From Pseudomonas sp. Teo4 (GTDB taxonomy: Bacteria > Pseudomonadota > Gammaproteobacteria > Pseudomonadales > Pseudomonadaceae), in assembly GCF_034387475.1 (NCBI RefSeq), contig NZ_JAXCIL010000001.1, forward strand, positions 2,914,001 through 2,978,000: DNA of 64,000 nt, written 5' to 3'. Below, one piece after another: positions 1-9,648 of this stretch. Within the stretch, counting starts at the first letter, position 1, and the number at the start of each line of letters is the position of its first letter. The notes beneath the pieces are model-generated. The model did not search any database. It was not told the origin of the DNA and saw only the letters and a list, made by a program, of their open reading frames with translations. The translations under genes and the position numbers were made by a program.

Positions 1-598
1 GCGCTTGTTCGGGCACATACACCTTGCCTTCACGCAGACGTGCGAGCAGATCGCGCGGCGGCAGGTCGATCAACACCAGCTCGAAGGCTTCCTGCAACAC
101 CCAGTCGGGCAAGGTCTCGCGCACCTGCACGCCGGTGATGTCACGCACCTTGTCGTTCAGGCTTTCCAGATGCTGGACGTTGACCGTGGTGTAGACATCG
201 ATTCCGGCGGCCAACAGTTCCTGGACATCCTGCCAGCGCTTGGCGTGGCGGCTGCCTGGGGCGTTGGTGTGGGCCAGCTCGTCGACCAGCGCCAGGGCCG
301 GTGAGGCCTTGAGCAGGCCATCGAGGTCCATTTCCTCCAGCATGACGCCCCGGTACTCGCTGCGCAGCAAGGGTTGCTGGAGCATGCCGCCGAGCAAGGC
401 TTCGGTCTCGGCACGGCCATGGGTCTCGACCACTCCGGCCAGCACCTGCACGCCTTGGCGCTGCTGGGCGTGGGCGGCCTGCAGCATGGCGTAGGTCTTG
501 CCCACCCCAGGCGCGGCGCCGAGGAACACCTTGAGCCTGCCGCGCCCTTCCCGGGGCAGGTTGGCCAACAGCGCGTCTGCGCGGGTGGAATCACTCAT
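1..598 (-). CDS. kdpD: KdpD sensor kinase, N-terminal part (cut by window edge)
   Basis: Sensor histidine kinase that with KdpE (outside the window) controls the KdpFABC potassium pump. About 199 N-terminal codons are visible, starting MSDSTRADALLANLPREGRG. They cover the cytoplasmic KdpD domain with a Walker A motif (GAAPGVGKT, residues 27-35) and continue through the conserved TVNVQHLESLNDKVRDITG stretch. The start is the ATG at 596-598, preceded by AGGATGAAGC. The histidine kinase core lies beyond base 1. The gene follows kdpC in the same direction but is separated from it by about 150 bases containing a REP doublet. Confidence 0.93.
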   Translation of the reverse strand, partial: MSDSTRADALLANLPREGRGRLKVFLGAAPGVGKTYAMLQAAHAQQRQGVQVLAGVVETHGRAETEALLGGMLQQPLLRSEYRGVMLEEMDLDGLLKASPALALVDELAHTNAPGSRHAKRWQDVQELLAAGIDVYTTVNVQHLESLNDKVRDITGVQVRETLPDWVLQEAFELVLIDLPPRDLLARLREGKVYVPEQA

Positions 599-647
599 GC
601 TTCATCCTTTCTGTGTACAGCCCATACCGCAATTTCGGCACAGCTCA

Positions 648-720
648 TGTGGGAGCGGGTTTACCCGCGAATACGTCGGTGCATTCACTGCACCATTCGC
701 GGGTAAACCCGCTCCCACAG
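648..720. repeat. REP doublet (inverted pair) between kdpC and kdpD
   Basis: Two inverted copies of the P. putida-type REP core face each other. One is GTGGGAGCGGGTTTACCCGC near 649-668 and its complement lies near 699-719, with a short central spacer. The whole unit can fold into a hairpin. It sits inside the kdpFABC-kdpD transcription unit, where such elements can affect transcript stability or termination (known of REPs, not shown here). Confidence 0.85.
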
Positions 721-747
721 GCCCCTGCCAAATCAATCAGCCCCGTG

Positions 748-1299
748 TCAGTTGCCGATATTTCCGAGCGCCTGGTTCAATGCCAGGACATTGACCACAG
801 GCGGGCCGATCAATGGCCGAAGGGTGGCCTCTTCCACCAAGGCTTGCAAGCGCTCGACGGGCACTTGCCGGGCCGCCGCCACACGTGGCAGCTGATAGGC
901 CACGGCTTCAGGCGGCAGATGCGGGTCCAGGCCGCTGCCAGAGGTGGTCACTAGCGCCAGCGGTACGCCCCCTTGCGCGGATTGGTAAAGCGCCGCCGCA
1001 TCCCCCTTCACCCGCTCAGCCAACGCCGGGTTGCTTGGCGAAAGGTTGCTCGCGCTGCTCGCCACGGTGGCATAGGCACCCGCCGAAGGACGCGAGTGGA
1101 ACCAGCCATCGCCCTGGAAGTCCTGGGCGATCAACGCCGAGCCACGCACCTGGCCTTGGCTGTCGCGCACCAGGCTGCCATTGGCCTGTCCGGGGAAGGC
1201 AACCTGGGCAATGCCCGTCACCGCCAGGGGATACAACGCGCCGGTGACCAGGGTCATCAGCAGGGCCAGGCTCATCGCCGGACGCAGGTAGGTGTTCAT
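748..1299 (-). CDS. kdpC: KdpC, K+-transporting ATPase subunit C
   Basis: Single-span accessory subunit of the inner-membrane KdpFABC complex, needed for assembly and high-affinity ATP binding. The 183-residue product is of family-typical length, has one N-terminal membrane segment (about residues 8-30) and carries the KdpC signature regions (GSALIAQDF, then the [12 protein letters not shown] stretch). I chose the ATG at 1297-1299 ([14 protein letters not shown]). The longer reading would add an unrelated tail overlapping kdpB. It lies 10 bases downstream of kdpB. Confidence 0.95.
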   Translation of the reverse strand: MNTYLRPAMSLALLMTLVTGALYPLAVTGIAQVAFPGQANGSLVRDSQGQVRGSALIAQDFQGDGWFHSRPSAGAYATVASSASNLSPSNPALAERVKGDAAALYQSAQGGVPLALVTTSGSGLDPHLPPEAVAYQLPRVAAARQVPVERLQALVEEATLRPLIGPPVVNVLALNQALGNIGN

Positions 1300-1309
1300 G
1301 TCGGCCTCC

Positions 1310-3364
1310 TCAGACCAGGTGCAGTGCATTGAGCAACATGTCGATGAGCTTGATCCCGGCAAACGGCACGATGAGCCCGCCCACGCCGTAGATCAGCAGG
1401 TTGCGCCGCAGCAGCTGGGCCGCACTCGCCGCCTGCACCCGCACACCGCGCAGGGCGAGTGGGATCAGCACGATGATGATCAGCGCGTTGAACACGATCG
1501 CCGACAATATCGCGCTTTGCGGGCTGGCCAGGTGCATCAGGTTGAGCACGCCCAATTGCGGATAGATGGCGGCGAACAGCGCCGGAAGAATGGCGAAGTA
1601 CTTGGCCACGTCGTTGGCGATGGAGAAGGTGGTGAGCGCACCGCGGGTCACCAGCAACTCCTTGCCCACCTGAACCACATCCAGCAGCTTGGTCGGGTCG
1701 CTGTCCAGGTCGACCATGTTGGCCGCCTCACGCGCCGCCTGAGTGCCATCGTTCATGGCCATGCCCACATCCGCCTGGGCCAGCGCCGGGGCATCGTTGG
1801 CACCATCGCCGCACATGGCCACCAGGCGCCCGTCGTTCTGCTCCTGGCGAATGCGCGCCAGCTTCTTCTCGGGCGTGGCTTCGGCCAGCACATCGTCCAC
1901 CCCCGCCTCGGCAGCGATGGCCGCAGCGGTCAGGGGGTTGTCGCCGGTCACCATCACGGTGCGAATGCCCAGCTTGCGCAGCTCGGCGAAGCGCTCGCGA
2001 ATGCCCGGCTTGACCACATCCTTGAGGTGAATCACGCCCAGCAAGCGCTTGTCGATGCATACCAGCAGTGGCGTGCCGCCGCTTTGGGCGATGCGCTCGA
2101 CTTCGCGGGCCAGCGCCGACGGCATCTCCAGGCGTTGCATGCCGACAAAGGCCAGCACCGCATCGACCGCACCCTTGCGGTAGCGATGCTGCTGGAAATC
2201 GACACCCGAAAGCCGGGTCTCGGCGCTGAAGGCGATGGGTACCAGCTGACTCGTGGTCGGTTCGATAAACGCGTGCAGTTGACGCAGGTACTCGACGATC
2301 GACTTGCCCTCGGCGGTGTCATCGGCCAGCGATGCCAGCAAGGCGCCCTCCCCTAGTTCCTTGGCCGTCACGCCCGGTGCGGCGTGCAGGGCGCTGCAAC
2401 GACGGTTGCCGAAGGTGATGGTGCCAGTCTTGTCGAGCATCAGCGTGTGCACATCACCGGCCGCTTCCACGGCGCGCCCCGAGCGGGCGATGACATTGAG
2501 CCGCACCAACCGGTCCATACCGGCGATGCCGATGGCCGACAGCAGGCCGCCGATGGTGGTGGGAATCAGCGTCACCAACAAGGCCGCGAGGAAGATCAGC
2601 GGCAGGCTGCCGCCGGCGAAATGGGCGAACGGCTGCAGGGTCACGACCACGATCAGAAAAATCAGGGTCAGGCCGATCAGCAGGATGTCCAGGGCGATTT
2701 CGTTCGGCGTCTTCTGCCGCTTGGCGCCTTCAACCAGGGCGATCATGCGGTCCAGGGTCGACTCGCCAGGGTTGCTGGTGATGCGGATCAGCAACCAGTC
2801 GGACACCAGGCGGGTGTTGCCGGTAACCGCCGAACGGTCGCCACCGGACTCACGGATCACCGGAGCCGATTCGCCCGTGATGGCGGCCTCGTTGACGGCG
2901 GCGATACCCTCCAGCACTTCGCCGTCACCGGGGATCAACTCACCCGCCACCACCTTTACCACATCGTCCTTGCGCAACTGGGTCGCGGGCACGCTTTCGA
3001 AGGCGCCAGCGCGGTTGCGCCGCTGGGCGGTAAGGCCCTGGCTGCCAGCCTTGAGGCTGTCGGCGCGGGCCTTGCCACGGCCTTCGGCCAGGGCCTCGGC
3101 AAAGTTGGCGAACAGCACGGTGAACCACAGCCACAGGGCAATCTGCACCGCCACGCTGGTGCTCACGCCGCTGCCCGGCGCGAAACACAGCACCGTGGTA
3201 AGCACCGCCGTGAGGGCGACCACCAGCATCACCGGAGAGCGCTTGAGTTGACGCGGGTCGAGCTTGACGAAGGCCTGCAGCATGGCCGGGCGCCAGAGCG
3301 CGGCGAAGCGGGTCTGGTCCTTGGCGCTGGAAGGGGCTTTCACCTCAGGAATGGGCATGTTCAT
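1310..3364 (-). CDS. kdpB: KdpB, P-type ATPase catalytic subunit
   Basis: ATP-hydrolysing subunit of the Kdp potassium pump. The 684-residue protein has the P-type ATPase landmarks in order: TGES (163-166, the actuator loop), the phosphorylation motif DKTGTIT with Asp311, and the hinge motif GDGANDAPA near residue 520. Hydrophobic membrane segments lie at both ends. It is situated between kdpA and kdpC with gaps of about 10 bases, so the genes are almost certainly co-transcribed. No key residue appears to be missing. Confidence 0.97.
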   Translation of the reverse strand: MNMPIPEVKAPSSAKDQTRFAALWRPAMLQAFVKLDPRQLKRSPVMLVVALTAVLTTVLCFAPGSGVSTSVAVQIALWLWFTVLFANFAEALAEGRGKARADSLKAGSQGLTAQRRNRAGAFESVPATQLRKDDVVKVVAGELIPGDGEVLEGIAAVNEAAITGESAPVIRESGGDRSAVTGNTRLVSDWLLIRITSNPGESTLDRMIALVEGAKRQKTPNEIALDILLIGLTLIFLIVVVTLQPFAHFAGGSLPLIFLAALLVTLIPTTIGGLLSAIGIAGMDRLVRLNVIARSGRAVEAAGDVHTLMLDKTGTITFGNRRCSALHAAPGVTAKELGEGALLASLADDTAEGKSIVEYLRQLHAFIEPTTSQLVPIAFSAETRLSGVDFQQHRYRKGAVDAVLAFVGMQRLEMPSALAREVERIAQSGGTPLLVCIDKRLLGVIHLKDVVKPGIRERFAELRKLGIRTVMVTGDNPLTAAAIAAEAGVDDVLAEATPEKKLARIRQEQNDGRLVAMCGDGANDAPALAQADVGMAMNDGTQAAREAANMVDLDSDPTKLLDVVQVGKELLVTRGALTTFSIANDVAKYFAILPALFAAIYPQLGVLNLMHLASPQSAILSAIVFNALIIIVLIPLALRGVRVQAASAAQLLRRNLLIYGVGGLIVPFAGIKLIDMLLNALHLV

Positions 3365-3374
3365 GGTTCGCTCC

Positions 3375-5069
3375 TCAGAAGCCCAGGCTCAGATGTTCGG
3401 CAATCGGCCCAAGGGCCAGGGTCGGCAGGAAGGTCAGGCCGCCTACCAGCAGGATGGTCACCACCAGCAAGGTGGCGAACAGCGGGCCGTGGGTCGGGAA
3501 ACTGTTCAGCCCTTGCGGCGCGGTTTTCTTCGCCGCCAGGCTGCCTGCCAAGGCCAGCACCGGCAGGATGTAGCCGAAGCGGCCAATCAGCATGGCCAGG
3601 CCGATCATCAGGTTATGGAACACGGTGTTGGCGCCGAAGCCGGCAAAGGCCGAGCCGTTGTTGGCGGCGCCAGAGGTGTAGGCGTACAGCAGCTGGCTGA
3701 AGCCATGCGCGCCCGGGTTGCTCACCGCCCCCGCAGGGCCCGGCAGGCTGGCGGCGATGGCGCCAAGCACCAGCACGCCCACCGGCATCACCAACAAGGT
3801 CGCCACCAGCAGCTGCACTTCGCGGGCTTGCAGTTTCTTGCCCAGGTATTCCGGCGTGCGGCCAATCATCAGGCCTGCCAGGAACACGGCAATCAGCACG
3901 AACAGCAGCATCCCGTAGAGCCCCGCGCCGACGCCGCCGAAGATCACCTCACCGACCATCATGTTGGCCATGGCGACCAGGCCCGTCAGCGGGTTGAGGC
4001 TGTCGTGCATGGCATTGACCGAGCCGTTGGACGCAGCAGTGGTGGTCACGGTCCAGAGCACGGAACCTGTGGTGCCGAAGCGGCTTTCCTTGCCCTCCAT
4101 CGGCGCGCTCGCTTGTACCTGTGCGCTCTCCAGTGCCGGGTTGGGTTGGTATTCCGACCACAACGCCGTGCCACCGCCGATCAGGAACAGGGCAAGCATG
4201 CAGGCCATGATGGCGCGACTCTGGCGCAGGTCCTTGACGTAGTGGCCAAAGGTAAACACCAAGGCTGCCGGGATCAGGATGATCGACGCCACCTCGAACA
4301 GGTTGCTCCAGGCCGTGGGGTTCTCGAACGGGTGCGCCGAGTTCACGCCGAAGAAGCCGCCGCCGTTAGTACCCAATTGCTTGATGGCGATCTGGCTGGC
4401 GGCCGGCCCCAGTGGAATGGTCTGGTCGGCGCCTTGCAGCGTCACGGCATGGGCGTAATCGGCGAAGGTCTGTGGTACGCCCTGCCACACCAGCAGCAGC
4501 GCCAGCACCAGACACAGCGGTACCAGGCCGTATAGGGTGGCACGGGTCATGTCGACCCAGAAGTTGCCCAGCGTTGCCGCCGAGCGCCTGGCGATGCCAC
4601 GGCACAAGGCGACCAGCACGGCCAGGCCGGTGGCGGCGCTGACGAAGTTCTGCACGGTCAAGCCGAGCATCTGGCTCAGGTAGCTGACCGAAGCCTCGCC
4701 ACTGTAGGCCTGCCAGTTGGTGTTGGTGACGAAGCTGACCGCCGTGTTGAAGGCCAGCGACCATTCCTGGCCGGGCAAGTGCTGCGGGTTGAGCGGCAGG
4801 TAGCCCTGCAACAGCAGAACCCCGAACAGCAGCACGAACCCGGCCAGGTTGAAGGCCAACAGGGCCAGGGCGTACTGCTTCCAGTTCTGCTCCTGATCGG
4901 TGCGCACGCCGGCCAGCTTGTAACAGCCCCGCTCCAGCGGGCCGATTACCGGGCTGAGCCAGGTACGCTGGCCTTCCATCACCTTGTAGTAGAAACGCCC
5001 CAGCCAAGGTGCAGGTAACAGCACGATGGCAAAGAAGGCCAACAGCAATGCGTAGTCGTAACTGTGCAT
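3375..5069 (-). CDS. kdpA: KdpA, potassium-selective channel-like subunit
   Basis: K+-binding and translocating subunit of KdpFABC, related to the Trk/Ktr superfamily. The 564-residue protein is polytopic (about ten membrane segments). It has the conserved filter-loop regions, for example [19 protein letters not shown] in the middle and NNGSAFAGF in the C-terminal third. It begins [19 protein letters not shown] and lies 9 bases after kdpF. Confidence 0.97.
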   Translation of the reverse strand: MHSYDYALLLAFFAIVLLPAPWLGRFYYKVMEGQRTWLSPVIGPLERGCYKLAGVRTDQEQNWKQYALALLAFNLAGFVLLFGVLLLQGYLPLNPQHLPGQEWSLAFNTAVSFVTNTNWQAYSGEASVSYLSQMLGLTVQNFVSAATGLAVLVALCRGIARRSAATLGNFWVDMTRATLYGLVPLCLVLALLLVWQGVPQTFADYAHAVTLQGADQTIPLGPAASQIAIKQLGTNGGGFFGVNSAHPFENPTAWSNLFEVASIILIPAALVFTFGHYVKDLRQSRAIMACMLALFLIGGGTALWSEYQPNPALESAQVQASAPMEGKESRFGTTGSVLWTVTTTAASNGSVNAMHDSLNPLTGLVAMANMMVGEVIFGGVGAGLYGMLLFVLIAVFLAGLMIGRTPEYLGKKLQAREVQLLVATLLVMPVGVLVLGAIAASLPGPAGAVSNPGAHGFSQLLYAYTSGAANNGSAFAGFGANTVFHNLMIGLAMLIGRFGYILPVLALAGSLAAKKTAPQGLNSFPTHGPLFATLLVVTILLVGGLTFLPTLALGPIAEHLSLGF

Positions 5070-5078
5070 GACCGCTCC

Positions 5079-5168
5079 CTAGCTGCGATCGGCGCGCAGC
5101 AGCGCCGTAAGCAGGTAAATCGCCAAAGCCACTGCCAGCAGCAGTGACAGCCCGTCGAGCAAGTTCAT
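5079..5168 (-). CDS. kdpF: KdpF, small membrane subunit
   Basis: A 29-residue single-span peptide, MNLLDGLSLLLAVALAIYLL followed by TALLRADRS, matching the size and hydrophobicity of KdpF, which stabilises the Kdp complex in the inner membrane. A strong ribosome binding site (GGGGAGAAG) lies 5 bases before the ATG. It is the first gene of the kdp operon, 9 bases ahead of kdpA. Confidence 0.93.
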   Translation of the reverse strand: MNLLDGLSLLLAVALAIYLLTALLRADRS

Positions 5169-5280
5169 GTGTGCTTCTCCCCGTCCGTGCGGCGTGGGCC
5201 GCTATGGGGAAATTGTCCGAGCGAGGGGCGTAAAGGGGCGAGATCGGGGGATGGGTCAGCGCATAAAGAGTGCGTAAAGA
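5169..5280 (-). promoter_or_regulatory. Presumed kdp promoter region with phased TTTAYGC heptamers
   Basis: Upstream of kdpF, the minus strand carries three copies of TTTAYGC: plus-strand GCRTAAA at 5228-5234, 5261-5267 and 5272-5278. Their starts are 33 and 11 bases apart, i.e. whole helical turns. T-rich sites of this kind are bound by KdpE in E. coli. Assignment as KdpE sites is inference, and I could not place the -10 element securely. Confidence 0.35.
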
Positions 5281-5302
5281 TGCAGCCCGTTACCGGGCTG
5301 CA
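5281..5302 (-). terminator. Hairpin after the membrane-anchored protein gene
   Basis: A perfect inverted repeat TGCAGCCCG/CGGGCTGCA with a four-base loop, 8 bases past the stop of the 5311-6528 gene. On the minus strand it is followed by ATCTTTA. It is a plausible intrinsic terminator separating the envelope operon from kdp, though the T-run is short. Confidence 0.6.
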
Positions 5303-5310
5303 GAGGGGCA

Positions 5311-6528
5311 TCAGTTGGTCTTGAGTTCAAAGCCTTTGTTCACGAACAGCGACGCGAACAGGGTTTTCTCCGGGCGGAAGGTGTATTGCTCTTCAACCGA
5401 GCCCTCAGTGGCCAGTTTGGCGACGATGGCGCACTCCGAGTCACTGTACTTCTTCGCCTTGGCGCCGAAGTCGCTTTGCCAGGTCGACAGCCCCATCTGC
5501 GAGCAGAAAGCTTCGACTGGCGCCTTGCGGCCGGTGTTGAACGCCTCGAACTGTTCTTTCAACGAACTGAAACCTGTGTAGGTCAGCTCGTAGGTTTCCA
5601 GCTTGGCCTTGCGCGCGAAGTTGTTCACCGATTCAGCAAGTACACCTTGCCCGGTGAAAGAGCTGTAGGCACCGACGATGAAGGCGCTCAACGACGACTT
5701 CAGCATGTCCTGCACATCGTCCAGCTCTGGCAGCGAGGCAAAATGTGCCTCGCGCACGATCTGGCCGACCTTGCTGCCATCGTTGCGGTGGGTGACCACG
5801 AAGGTCATGGTCCCCTCCCCGTCATCCGAGCGCTTGAGGGTCAGGTCCAGGTCCACCGTGTTGCCGAACTCACCGCTCGCGGCGGTCAGGAAAGCCCCGG
5901 TAACCGGCATGCGCTGCGCCATGTTGGCGCCCCAGTCGTAGGAGGACTTGACCACATCGCCATACTGGCCGATCTCGTCGCGCGGTTGAATCTCATCGCT
6001 GACATCGGCCACCAGCACCACTTCCGCGCCCTTGCTGGACACGTACGGGTTGCTTTGGTCCATGCCCAGCAACTGAACGCGAATTTCGCCGTCCTTGCTG
6101 TCACCGGAATGGCTGAGCTTGAGGGCCTCTGCCCGCAAGTAGACGCCCCCTGCCCCACGCCCGGTAGTGGAAGCCATCTGGTATTTGCTCCAGCCCGCCA
6201 AGCCTTCGTCGCCAGACGCGCCACGGGCCGACTCGAGCATCGAGCTCAGACCGCGCAGGAACTTCTCAGCGCCGTTGGTTTGTGCCGCTGCCAAGCGAAT
6301 TTCCGGGTTTTCCACGGTCAGATCACCGGAGAACACCGAATACGAGATCTCGCCTTCGGACAGCACGTCCTGCAGGAAGAAGCGGTCCTTGAAGTCATCG
6401 TAATACGCCAGGGCGGCCTTCTTGCCTGAACTGGAGAGCATGGCGGTCGCACCGCCTACCACCACAACCGCTGCGGCGATCGAGGCCAGCAGCAGCTGTT
6501 TTTTACTCATGGTCTTGTTGGTCATCAC
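5311..6528 (-). CDS. Membrane-anchored protein of unknown function
   Basis: A 405-residue protein with one N-terminal membrane segment (LLLASIAAAVVVVGGATAML, about residues 12-31) and no obvious cleavage site. It probably sits in the inner membrane with about 370 residues in the periplasm. The exported part is hydrophilic with mixed helix and strand character and two Cys (AFCSQMG and SDSECAIV) that could pair. I do not recognise a family with certainty; it loosely recalls YdgA-like anchored periplasmic proteins. ATG at 6526-6528 is used, with other in-frame ATGs 1 and 6 codons later. It is the last gene of a three-gene operon, 6 bases after its neighbour's stop. Confidence 0.75.
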   Translation of the reverse strand: MMTNKTMSKKQLLLASIAAAVVVVGGATAMLSSSGKKAALAYYDDFKDRFFLQDVLSEGEISYSVFSGDLTVENPEIRLAAAQTNGAEKFLRGLSSMLESARGASGDEGLAGWSKYQMASTTGRGAGGVYLRAEALKLSHSGDSKDGEIRVQLLGMDQSNPYVSSKGAEVVLVADVSDEIQPRDEIGQYGDVVKSSYDWGANMAQRMPVTGAFLTAASGEFGNTVDLDLTLKRSDDGEGTMTFVVTHRNDGSKVGQIVREAHFASLPELDDVQDMLKSSLSAFIVGAYSSFTGQGVLAESVNNFARKAKLETYELTYTGFSSLKEQFEAFNTGRKAPVEAFCSQMGLSTWQSDFGAKAKKYSDSECAIVAKLATEGSVEEQYTFRPEKTLFASLFVNKGFELKTN

Positions 6529-6534
6529 GCAGCC

Positions 6535-8394
6535 TTACTGGAGTTGGGCGGAAGCATTGTTCCAGGTGTTCACGTACTGCTGGGAAACCTCTGGGGTCCA
6601 GCTGAAGTCGATGCCTGCATCGGGGAATTCGCGGCCAAGCACCGCGCCGAAGGACACGCGGTCTGCGCAGGTGTCCTGCTCGCACGCCTCGGGTTCACCC
6701 ACCGTGTAGGCCCTGAAGGTCGGCATGACCTTGCCATCGACCAGCGGCGCACCGGGGGTCATGTTCGCGACCTGAACCACATACCAGCCGTTGGCAAATT
6801 CATAATCGGCCACCAGCCGGCCTTTGCCCGGGAAGTCGATATCGTAGTAATCGCCGTCCTTGCCGGTCACATGCACCATCATCGGGCTGGCACGCTTGGA
6901 ACTGGCCGGGTCCAGCATGGCCAGTGGTGCGCTGTAGCGAACGCGAATGCCCGCCAGTTGAGCCAGTGCTTCGGTCTCATGCCCTTCATATTCCTTCATG
7001 CCCGCCTTGAGCTGCTCGTAGCGTGCCAGTACTCGCGTGTGCAGGTCGGCAAGGCGTTCCTGTTGCCGGCGCAATTCCCGAACCCGTTGCTCCTCACGTT
7101 GCACGGCCCAGTTGGCCCCGTCGCGGACATCGAAGAAGAACTGGCCACGGTTTTCACCCAGGCGGTTGCGCACGATCTTGCCTTTGTCATCACCCCATCC
7201 AGTGGTCGAGTACAGCGAATCGAGGCTCTTGGCAACGACGAGGGTGTTCACGCCCACCGTGGAGGGCGAAGTCGTCTTGAGCAGCTGGAACACTTCCAGT
7301 GCCGCACGTTTGTACTGCGCAGGGTCCAGGGCAAACGATTCGTCCGGGGTGGTCACGACGTAGGAAGGGTCGTAGCCGAACGGCCCCATCACACCGTAGG
7401 AACCGCGCTGGAAAGCCAGATACAGCTTCATTTGCCGGGCAGGGATTTCGCCCAGCAAGAACAGCGCCTCGTCAGCTTTTGGCGAAAGGTAGGACAAAGC
7501 CTTGCCTTTGACGGCTTCTGCCTGCGCATTGGTGAACATCAAGCCGCTCGGGTGAACATAGACCCGCGTCCAGTTGCCACCACGGTAGGTGTTGGGAACC
7601 TTCCAGGCCACTTTGTCGAACTCGCCTTCGCTATAACCGGAAGTCGGGCACGGCATCGCCGGTGTGGACGAAAAGGCCAGGCTACCATCGCTCTGTTCGA
7701 GCACCGACTTGCTCATGGCCCACTTGCAACCAGCAGCGTCCGTGACCTGCACCAGTTGGGCGTGGCCCACGACCAATGCGCGGCCCAGGTCGCCGGTTGG
7801 CACGGCGGCCACTGCAGAGGGCGCCGCTGGCGCTGGAGCTGGTGCGGCTACCGGCTGTGCTGGGGCGGCAGGCTGCGCAGGCGCCGCCAAGGGTGGCGCA
7901 GCGACAGGTGCCGAGACAGCGGCAACGACGGGCGCTTCGACCACGGCTTGTGCCGGGGCTGCCGGCTTGGCTGCCTCGACGACCGGCGCAGGCGGCGGTG
8001 CTACCGACTCGACCGGAACTGGAGCCGGTGCTTCGACTTTTGCCGCAGCAGCGGCCAGGGTGACGATCCCCAGGTTGGCTGCAGTGCCCGAGCCACTGGC
8101 GTAAAGGTTGCCGGTGGCGTCAACCGCCTTCCAGCTGACCTTCGCGGCCGGGCAGTCCTTACCCAGCACGAACGGCAGCTTGGCCACCAGGCCAGACAAG
8201 AGTTCCTGGTTGTCCCAGGCAGGTCGGCTAATGGTCAACTCGATGTCAGATTTACACCAGGTGGTCGCGTCACCTGGAACTTCGACCTTGATGTGATCTT
8301 TTTTCGAATAAGCCAGTTCATGGGCGAAAGCGGGCAACGAGAGGCCACACGCGCCAGCAACGGCCAGCGCGAGGGTGCGCTTTTTCATGGTCAT
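6535..8394 (-). CDS. Large periplasmic protein with Ala/Pro-rich linker, unknown function
   Basis: The 619-residue product starts with a clear signal peptide (MTMKKRTLALAVAGACGLSL, cleaved after PAFA before HELAYSKK). Order: a small N-terminal domain with two Cys (TTWCKSD, GKDCPAA), an Ala/Pro/Val-rich linker of about 90 residues, a globular region with CKWAMSKSVLEQS and CPTSGYSEGEF, a charged coiled-coil stretch (about residues 430-475, rich in Gln/Arg/Glu), and a C-terminal beta-rich domain with CEQDTC. The linker suggests a tether spanning the periplasm. I chose the ATG at 8392-8394, two bases past the preceding stop. No family recognised. Confidence 0.78.
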   Translation of the reverse strand: MTMKKRTLALAVAGACGLSLPAFAHELAYSKKDHIKVEVPGDATTWCKSDIELTISRPAWDNQELLSGLVAKLPFVLGKDCPAAKVSWKAVDATGNLYASGSGTAANLGIVTLAAAAAKVEAPAPVPVESVAPPPAPVVEAAKPAAPAQAVVEAPVVAAVSAPVAAPPLAAPAQPAAPAQPVAAPAPAPAAPSAVAAVPTGDLGRALVVGHAQLVQVTDAAGCKWAMSKSVLEQSDGSLAFSSTPAMPCPTSGYSEGEFDKVAWKVPNTYRGGNWTRVYVHPSGLMFTNAQAEAVKGKALSYLSPKADEALFLLGEIPARQMKLYLAFQRGSYGVMGPFGYDPSYVVTTPDESFALDPAQYKRAALEVFQLLKTTSPSTVGVNTLVVAKSLDSLYSTTGWGDDKGKIVRNRLGENRGQFFFDVRDGANWAVQREEQRVRELRRQQERLADLHTRVLARYEQLKAGMKEYEGHETEALAQLAGIRVRYSAPLAMLDPASSKRASPMMVHVTGKDGDYYDIDFPGKGRLVADYEFANGWYVVQVANMTPGAPLVDGKVMPTFRAYTVGEPEACEQDTCADRVSFGAVLGREFPDAGIDFSWTPEVSQQYVNTWNNASAQLQ

Positions 8395-8396
8395 GC

Positions 8397-9251
8397 TCAA
8401 ATCAGCTCCCAGGTGCCGTTGGTTTGTTTACAGAAGGTGTTCTGCTGTTGCTCGGCCTGGCCGCTCGCAGACTTCAGGTTGACCGTAACCGGCCGGCAGG
8501 CGGTTTCGGCGGCAACCTGTTCGGTCGGCAGCGACTGAATGGCGTCCAGGTCGAACGCCTGGGTTTCCTTGCTGGCAGCGACATCCATATCGTCCAGGTT
8601 GACCGCTGGAGCCGCGACTTTCGCCACTGCCAGGGCCTTGGGCTGCACGTAGTCTTTGTGTACGTAGCCCACGGTGACCCCTTTACGCCCCACCAAAACC
8701 CAATCACCGGTCGAACCGACAGCGGTGAATTCGGTATTGCTCGGCAACCCGCCGACCTTCTCGGCCTTGAGGTTTGGCGCCGCACGCACGTTGAGGCTCG
8801 ACTTGCTGACGTAAGGTTCGTTGATCAAGGTCATCGACGGCACGGCCTGGATCTTCGGCGCACGCTTCACGGCCACGGTCTGGGTCTTGGTGTATTCCTT
8901 GCCTTGGGTGATCTGCGCGGTCGCACCGGAGTGGTCAGAGGACCAGGTGATCGGTTGCGACGTCGATACCACCGGCTGGCTCAGCGCTTCCTGGGTACGC
9001 AGCGCCAGCGCCTGCTGGTCCTTCTCGTCCAGCATGTGGCCGATACGGTTGCCGAGGTAACCGCCGATACCGGCGGCGATCAGGGTCGCAGCCACTTTGC
9101 CGCTGCCCTTGCCCATGGTGGCGCCGATGGCTGCGCCGGCCAGGCCACCGATCAAGGTGCCGGCCTGTTCTTTATTGATGCCCAGTTGAGCGCAGCCAGC
9201 GCTGCCGGCAATGGCGACGGCCAGAACCGAGGCGACAAACTTCTTACGCAC
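8397..9251 (-). CDS. Outer-membrane lipoprotein: glycine zipper plus SH3-like domain
   Basis: A 284-residue lipoprotein. The GTG start at 9249-9251 is preceded by TGGAG at suitable spacing and gives a proper lipoprotein signal ending AGSAGC, with Cys20 as the lipidated residue. Next comes a glycine-zipper region like the 17-kDa surface antigen family (LIGGLAGAAIGATMGKGSGK, then GGYLGNRIGHMLDEKDQQAL). An SH3-type domain follows (SSLNVRAAPNLKAEKVGG to GYVHKDYVQ), then a C-terminal piece with two Cys (ACRPVTVNL, NTFCKQTNGTW). SH3 domains of this kind often bind cell-wall peptides. It is the first gene of the operon with the two proteins downstream. Confidence 0.8.
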   Translation of the reverse strand: MRKKFVASVLAVAIAGSAGCAQLGINKEQAGTLIGGLAGAAIGATMGKGSGKVAATLIAAGIGGYLGNRIGHMLDEKDQQALALRTQEALSQPVVSTSQPITWSSDHSGATAQITQGKEYTKTQTVAVKRAPKIQAVPSMTLINEPYVSKSSLNVRAAPNLKAEKVGGLPSNTEFTAVGSTGDWVLVGRKGVTVGYVHKDYVQPKALAVAKVAAPAVNLDDMDVAASKETQAFDLDAIQSLPTEQVAAETACRPVTVNLKSASGQAEQQQNTFCKQTNGTWELI

Positions 9252-9648
9252 GTTGAAACTCCATTTAATAAGTGAAACCCGCACTGCTTTGCGCAGCGGC
9301 GATGAGAGGTAGTCGGCAAATCAGGCAGGCAGCGCCCAACCGGGCGAGCTTGCCAAGGTGACAACGGAGAGGTGGATGGATGTCTGCGAAAGCGTTGGCG
9401 GGCTGTCCGCCAGGGAGGCGTTGCCAGGCGCTGCGCTGGAGCGCAGGCCACCGGCCAGGTGCACGGTTTTCGGGGCAACGGGCAGAACGAAGTACATCCG
9501 ACGAATCCTTGTCAGAAAGAGGGGGCATAGTCCTGTATGCGAGGCGAAACATACCGCGAATGGCTGGCACGTGGCCAGCCAAATCGAAAGCAAGCTACTG
9601 ACGTTCTTTCACCGCTTGCCAAACGATGTGGGGTAAATCGCTGCGGTT
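9252..9648. other. Spacer without a convincing gene
   Basis: About 400 bases between the stop of the permease gene and the lipoprotein start. Short open frames exist on both strands but lack a signal, a ribosome site or family features. It should hold the promoter of the 5311-9251 operon (near 9260-9320 on the minus strand), but I cannot place the -35 and -10 boxes with confidence. Confidence 0.5.

Noticed and set aside
9265..9593. Small frames in the 9252-9648 spacer
   Set aside because: No ribosome site, signal or conserved feature; composition fits random high-GC frames.
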